Positions 58,761-64,000 of a stretch of DNA of 64,000 nucleotides are shown here, one piece after another. This DNA is from Akebia trifoliata (lineage: Eukaryota; Streptophyta; Magnoliopsida; Ranunculales; Lardizabalaceae): assembly GCA_017979445.1 (NCBI GenBank), contig CM030714.1:12995317-13059316 (forward strand). The letters run 5' to 3'. The notes below the pieces were generated by a model. It was given only the letters and a program-made list of their open reading frames with translations, ran no database searches and was not told the origin of the DNA. The position numbers were made by a program, and so were the translations under genes. The first letter of the stretch is position 1. Every line of letters starts with the position of its first letter.

Positions 58761-59264
58761 GGTACCTTCTCACCCTAGGTAGGGCACCTAGCATATTTCT
58801 AATGCTTGCATTACTGATTTTAAAAACAAATCATTTTCAAAATCTACTTCATACAACTTCTTTAACATAGGAGGGAATAATAGTGTATTTTATAATTCAC
58901 AAGCCATACTTTAGAATAGTTTTCATGACTAAGTTGTGCATGATTTGGTTATTTGATATAAATCATGAGAGAAGAAAGTTTCATCCTTAAATTTATAAAC
59001 TTTAAGTTATGGACTGTTTTCTCAATTTATTAGACATTACGATCATAATTAGTCTATGAAAGAACAACGATAGAAATCCTACTAAACACTTCTCATAATT
59101 GCCATGAAATATTTGTGTTTTATAACATAGAAATATCTCAGTTTTACCATGAAACATTTCAGTTTTACCATATGGAAATACATCATTCTTCCTACAAAAA
59201 AAATGTTTATGTTTTATAACCTAAAAAGCTCTCACTACTTATGTTTACTATATAAAAATACCTC
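58761..59264. repeat. Degenerate short repeats (ttttaccatgaaa / gttttataac)
   Basis: From about 59090, 'ttttaccatgaaa' and 'tttatgttttataacc' recur every 40-50 bp. The same vocabulary resumes at about 60327-60480, on the other side of the DNA element of 59265-60321, which therefore interrupted the array. Confidence 0.65.
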
Positions 59265-60321
59265 GGGCCCATGTGGATACAGGAACCACAAGTACTTAGA
59301 ACATAAGTACTTCATAAGTATTTTTTGAAGTACTGTCTGGAGTAGGTGGATAACTGTTGTGTGTTTGGATGCAGGTTCTGAAAAGTACTGTCAGAAGTAC
59401 TTTTAATAGAGTTTTGTGTTTGGAAACTATTTTGGATTATGTTAAAATGATTAAAATGCCCTAATAAGTATTAATTACTATTTTTAACATTATAACTCAA
59501 CAAATTATTCTTCAAAATAAATAAAAGTTATTGTTTTTATCCATAAAAACTAATATAAACACCCAACAATTATAAACAAATAGAAGATATTGTGAGCAAA
59601 TATATACAACCACTAAAAATATGAAGAAGCTTTCACCACATCAATGGATAGTAAATTTGTGTGTAATTGTTCACATCAATCTTGCAATAAGAAAATTTCA
59701 ACCATGGTTGAAATGCTCATGGATAAATCATTGAGTGAGCAATTGGGGGAGCTAGAAATCCAAATTCAAATGCTACACTAAAAGGCTACCACCACATCAA
59801 TGGATAATAATAAAATATTATTTAATAGCATTTTTGAGGGTATGCTTGTAATTTTCAAAATTTATGAGGAGCATACTTGTCCCAAATGCTACATCAAAAA
59901 GTTACCACCACATCAATGGATAGTAATATAGTAATACTGCAATTGCATTTTTGAGGGTATGCTTGTAATTTTCAAAATTTATGAGGGGTATACTTGTCCC
60001 AAATGTTACACCAAAAGACTACCACCATATCAATGGATAGTAATATAATATTATTCCAATTGCCTTTTTGAGGGTAGGTTTGTAATTTTCAAAATTTATG
60101 AGGGGCATACTTGTCCCAATCCTGTCATTTTGACAATATTTTGTGGCTCCACGCAAGAGTAGTTTAGAGAAGTAGCAGCATTGATACTCCATGAAAAAAC
60201 ACTAAAATGACTCCATAGTAAAGTAGTTCTTTCCAGGAGTTATTTATCCAATCACCTTCAAAGTGCTTCTGACTCCCCGCAAAAGTCAAAAGTACTTAGA
60301 AAAGTCAATCCACACAGGCCC
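59265..60321. mobile_element. Nonautonomous DNA transposon, 1.06 kb, with terminal inverted repeats
   Basis: The left end is gggcccatgtggatacagg. The right end in reverse complement is ggggcctgtgtggattgac. Subterminal 'agtacttagaa' and 'aagtacttt' motifs appear at both ends. There is no transposase frame. Three tandem units of about 116 bp fill the right half. It interrupts a short-period repeat. The TSD is not certain (ctc on both sides if the end is set at ggccc), so I do not assign a superfamily. Confidence 0.65.
59771..60118 (+). repeat. Three-copy tandem repeat, about 116-bp period
   Basis: Units begin near 59771, 59887 and 60003. Each carries 'taccaccacatcaatggata', 'tttttgagggtatgcttg' and 'caaaatttatgaggggcata'. 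A partial match to the first phrase is at about 59634. Confidence 0.9.
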
Positions 60322-60329
60322 CTCCTTTT

Positions 60330-61375
60330 TACCATGAAAAATGTATGGTTTACAACATAAAAATACCTTATTTTTACCATGAAATGTTTATGTTTTATAA
60401 CCTAAAACCTCTTAAATTTTCTATAAAAAGTTTTTTTTTATAACATAAAGCCTCTTAGTTCTTGCTATGAAATATTTTTTTCCATTACATAAAAATCTTC
60501 TCTATTTTCAAACAATATAAGTAGACTATGTACATTTCCGAAGCATGTATAGATGAGCTATGGTTGTGTGTACTCGTCACATGGATACTTGGAGGTGTAG
60601 TTTAGGAGTGATATGGTTGATGATCAATCTTGGATATGGATAGTAAACTTGTTATGATTATGAATGGGTTATTCAGTGTGTACTTGGAGATGGAACATGA
60701 CATTGGAATTGATGGACGATTCCTAGGTATCCATGGACAAGTTGTAATGTTTTATTTTCGTGTTTTTTATTTTCTTTTAATTTAACGAACCGAAATTAAA
60801 ACAAATTATTATTTTGATAATTTATCATCTCACGATTGTGTTGAAATTTTTCACAAGTAAGACACTTATATTATTTTAATATCATTGGTGAGCCGGAAAA
60901 GGTCCATGAAACTACCTTGCAGGTAATCCCTTGGCTCTTTCGAAAATGAAGAATTACCCAGGTTGTCGATGGGTTTGACTTGCTGCTTGGTGGTATGGGA
61001 TGTCATGGAGGTAGTCAGTCCCAACGAAATCTAGGAAGTATCAGTTATACTTTTTCCGAGGTTTTGGTTGTAAAGAGGTTGAGGTTAATAGCTAGAGGGA
61101 TTTGAAATTGCACGCATGCTTGATAGGCATTAGACGCTAGTTTCAAACTTGTAGACATGGATTCTTATTAGACCTTAGTCGTCAACTGGTTGACTGCCAT
61201 TAGATTTAATTGGGTCACTGACCCTATTACTAAACAACGACTTCGGCTGGAAAAGATGGCATATTGCGAACGACCCCACGCTCTCCATAGAAGTCAATGG
61301 TTATCATGCTAGACTGGAAAATCAAGACAGGTGAAGGCATCTAGCCTGCATTAAAAGGCCAACGATGTTAGGATC
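60330..61375. other. Noncoding stretch left of the copia LTR, nothing identified
   Basis: The first 150 bp continue the 'ttttaccatg' repeat. From about 60900 the sequence is less AT-rich ('ggtgagccggaaaagg', 'gacttgctgcttgg') and may be a worn retroelement leader, but no domain or terminal repeat is visible. Confidence 0.4.
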
Positions 61376-61805
61376 CCTCATTGGTAAATTAATGGCACTA
61401 GTTGTGTAATTGTCTTGTATTATGTTTCCTTTTTTAAGGTTACTAAAACAAAATTATGTAATTTTTTTTTTTTGGATTTTTTTTGTTTTTGGGGTTTCTA
61501 TTTTTAAGGAAATAGAAACGTTTTAGTAACCTCCGATTTTATAAATAGAGATCTCTAGAGTTACAAAAACACAAGTTTTCTTCTTCTAGGGTTTGAGAGA
61601 TAAAGAGAAAGGTGTGTACAAGGGTTTTAGGGTTTGGGTTTGGGATGAAAACCTTGGGTATTTTTCTTGTATTGTTCTCCTTTGATTTCTTAGTAAAAAA
61701 GATTGGTTCTGATCCGTGGACGTAGGCATCGTTGCCGTACCACATAAACCCTTGCATATTTCACAAGTGATTTCTATTTTTGGTTCTCTTTACTACATCG
61801 TTTCA
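61376..61805 (+). mobile_element. Copia 5' LTR
   Basis: TGTTAGGATCC to ATCGTTTCA, about 430 bp, with TATAAATAG at about 61540. The PBS ttggtatcaaagcc follows at 61810. No matching 3' LTR lies in the window; the element is truncated by or joined to a LINE near 63 kb. Confidence 0.75.
61540..61548 (+). promoter_or_regulatory. TATA box in copia LTR
   Basis: TATAAATAG in the LTR, about 270 bp before the primer-binding site, followed by a leader. Confidence 0.5.
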
Positions 61806-61901
61806 TAAATTGGTATCAAAGCCAATTGGATTTGTATGGAGTGTTAGTACATATCGACTATGTTTTTTGAGATCGTACTCTCTTTTTGTTTGGGATTTAA
61901 T

Positions 61902-62900
61902 ATGATGGCAGTGGAGAGTTCAAACATAAAGTTTGAGGTCAAGTGATTCAATGAGAATGACAGTTTCAATCTGTGGCAAAGAAGAATGAAGGACATCATG
62001 GTTCAACTAGACCTGACTAGAACATTGAAAGGGAAGTTCAGTAAACTAGATAATATGATAGATGCAAAGACATTGAGATAATAACGGTTAGAACTATTCG
62101 ACTTTGTCTTGCAAATAATATTTTGTTTAATGTTATGGAGGAGGAATCAATACTAGAACTGTGGGAGAAGTTTGAAAATCGCTACATGGGTAAGAGCTTG
62201 ACCCACAAGTTATTTTTGAAAAGGCAATTGTATGTCTTGAAGATGGCAAATGGTATGAATCTCTTGGAATACATAAATGTGTTCAATCAAATCTTGGATC
62301 AATTGCACAAATTTGATGTTAAGTAGGAGGAAGAAGACAAGGCCCTTATGTTTCTTACCTCACTTTCAGATTCCTACAACAATTTTTTGACGATTCTTTT
62401 ATATGGGTAAGCTACAGTGAGGTTGGAAGATGTCAAAGCAACGCTCCTATCGAATGCTATTAGGGGGCCCAATCTTGAAAGTAATGGTCAAAGATTGATT
62501 ATCCGTAGAAGGAATCAGTGATGAAGCACTTAGAATAGGGGATCTGAAAATAGTAGGAGTAGATCCAAAATGAAAGGGAAGGGCAACATATAGTACTACT
62601 ACTGCAAGGAATATAGTCACATCAAAAGGGATTGTCTAGCTTGTGAGGAAAATAAAGATAAAGAAACTAGAGATAGTTTTGGTAGCGCGACTATTGCAGT
62701 AGAAATTGTTGATAACTACGGAGATGTTCTCACGATCTCAAAAGGTATGCAAAAATTTTCTCATGATGAATGGATTTAGATTCAGGTTGTTTTACCAGTA
62801 AATGTTCCGAAAGGGAATATTTTGATATGTTCCAAGAAAGGAAGACAGGTATGACTTCCTTGGGAGATGGATCTTTTTGTGAATATTTTCTACTGTTAAA
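61902..62900 (+). pseudogene. Copia gag and protease start, degenerate
   Basis: From the ATG at 61902 the frame reads MMAVESSNIKFEVK, then a TGA, then FNENDSFNLWQRRMKDIMV, the usual copia gag start. The open piece 62123-62326 (LELWEKFENRYMGKSLTHK, KMANGMNLLEYINVFNQIL) is the capsid. The zinc knuckle survives as YYCKEYSHIKRDC at about 62600-62640. A protease-like DSGC follows near 62770. Stops at many points. Confidence 0.75.
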
Positions 62901-63134
62901 TAAATGAAATTTGTATGGGTAGAACGGTCTTTGAGTTATATCGACTCTCAATTCATACCTTGGGAATCACGGGAGTCCCAAGGCGTGGTATCTAGACCCC
63001 GATAGGTTTTGTGTGTTGGCGGATCTCTCCCCCGCATACCTTGAGGTTTATGCTCGAGTCTCAAGATATTGGAGTGGGGTCGAGCATCTCCTAGTCATGT
63101 TGCCGAGTCAACATAGTGTCAGATTCGGAGCATG

Positions 63135-64000
63135 ACAGTCTACCAAAGAAAAGTTGAAGGCTTGGCATGTGGAGATCTTTGTTAGAGTTGAGGACATTCT
63201 ATCTCAGCTGGAGGACCTTGATAAGAAGGAAGAAAAGTGCACTCTCTCAGAGAAGGAAAAGAAGTTTAGATTCAATCTTAGCGCTCAATTCCAAAATGTG
63301 ACTCTTATGGAAGAGATTAGTTGAAAGCATAAATCCCACATCAAGTGATAATAAGGAAGAGAAGTGCACTCTCTCGGAGAAGGAAAAGACTTCCAAAGTC
63401 AATCTTAAAGCTCAATTCCAGAATGTGACTCTTATAGAAGAGGTTAGTTGGAAGCATCAATCCCGTATCAAGTAATAAAAAAGATGAGAAGTGCACTCTC
63501 TCAAAGAATAAAAAGACATCCAAAGTCAGTCTTAGAGCTAAATTCCATAATGTGACTCTTATGGAAGCATAAATCCTGCATCAAGTAGTTGAAAGAGGGA
63601 AACAAAAATTCAAAGTTCTTTCACAGAATGGCGTACTTCCACAACCGTGTGAACCATATAAAGAAGTTAAAAATTAATGGGGAGTGGTTGGAGGAGGAGG
63701 AAGCTATTAGACAAGGAATTGTGAAGTATTACAAGGCCTTATGTATTGAGGAACACTTGTCTAGACCTCTTCTCGGCTAGTTAGCTTTCGACACTATCTC
63801 GAGAAAATGTCAAGGGTGGCTAGAGAGGCATTTTGAGGAGGAAATGGTTTTCTAAGTAATTTCCGCACTGAGCACCAACAAGGCACGCAACTAGGCCAGA
63901 TGGCTTCTCCATGGGTTTCTTTAAGGCTTGTTAGCATGTGGTGAAAGATGACTTGTTAGCTATTTTAGCGGATTTCTAACACAACAACGTACTTGATTTT
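63135..64000 (+). pseudogene. L1-type LINE ORF2, endonuclease-RT linker to RT start (runs off window)
   Basis: KLKAWHVEIF (about 63154), EEKCTLSEKEK, LSAQFQNVTLMEEIS and then KEGNKNSKFFHRMAYFHNRV (63592-63651) follow the order of plant L1 ORF2 between endonuclease and RT. After 63780 come LERHFEEEMVF, ISALSTNKA and WLLHGF, the RT start, with stops. The segment from CTLSEKEK to the SW(K/R) block is tandemly triplicated. It has the same type as the LINE at 5.8-12.4 kb but covers a different part of ORF2. Confidence 0.8.
63231..63590 (+). repeat. Tandem triplication within LINE ORF2, 127-bp period
   Basis: 'gtgcactctctc' occurs at about 63237, 63364 and 63491, followed each time by 'agaaggaaaag' or a variant and 'attccaNaatgtgactctta'. 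The third unit lacks about 13 bases. 127 is not a multiple of three, so each unit shifts the reading frame. Confidence 0.9.

Noticed and set aside
61539..61757. 72-codon minus-strand frame
   Set aside because: It is antisense to a copia LTR containing its own TATA box; nothing resembles a gene.
1..64000. A new multi-gene biological system
   Set aside because: I read both strands for clustered non-transposon genes and found only CNGC fragments. Everything else with coding signal belongs to known transposon families, so no new system can be supported here.

Overview
The window is nuclear DNA from a flowering plant, most likely a eudicot. It is AT-rich and gene-poor. Nearly everything recognisable is transposable-element sequence: Ty1/copia, Ty3/gypsy including Tat/Ogre-like elements, L1-type LINEs, a DUF659-type hAT transposon, a TRIM and MITEs. 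The only host genes are fragments of plant cyclic-nucleotide-gated channel (CNGC) genes with introns. I cannot name the species.

Layout: 1-5.35 kb is the 3' end and LTR of a Tat/Ogre-like gypsy element with tandem repeats. 5.8-12.36 kb is an L1 LINE split by a hAT transposon, which itself carries a MITE and a tandem TRIM array. 12.36-27.54 kb is a four-level nest: a gypsy remnant (minus) holds a small LTR element (plus), which holds a copia element (plus), which holds a second copia element (minus). 27.74-36.68 kb is the 3' half of a CNGC gene (locus A, plus, four exons); its 5.7-kb intron is filled with a degenerate Tat-like element, a solo LTR and a copia RT remnant. 37.2-41 kb holds a LINE 3' end and a SIRE-like copia tail. 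42.6-43.5 kb has two foldback elements.

43.8-46.5 kb (locus B) and 49.4-56.7 kb (locus C) are two copies of one segment. Each has a CNGC last exon (minus), a 140-bp plastid 16S rRNA fragment and a copia element at the same site. B is heavily deleted and C keeps the complete copia element. Between them lies a minus-strand SIRE-like copia tail. 56.7-61.4 kb has a possible LTR and a 1-kb nonautonomous DNA element. 61.4-64 kb has the 5' end of another copia element running into a LINE with an internal triplication.

No complete intact gene is visible. Every transposon reading frame examined has stops, frameshifts or deletions; the minus-strand copia at 19.2-24.7 kb is the best preserved. The main story is insertion order. 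Target-site duplications and interrupted reading frames allow a relative chronology, and CNGC locus A serves as the empty-site reference for the plastid-DNA insertion in B and C.
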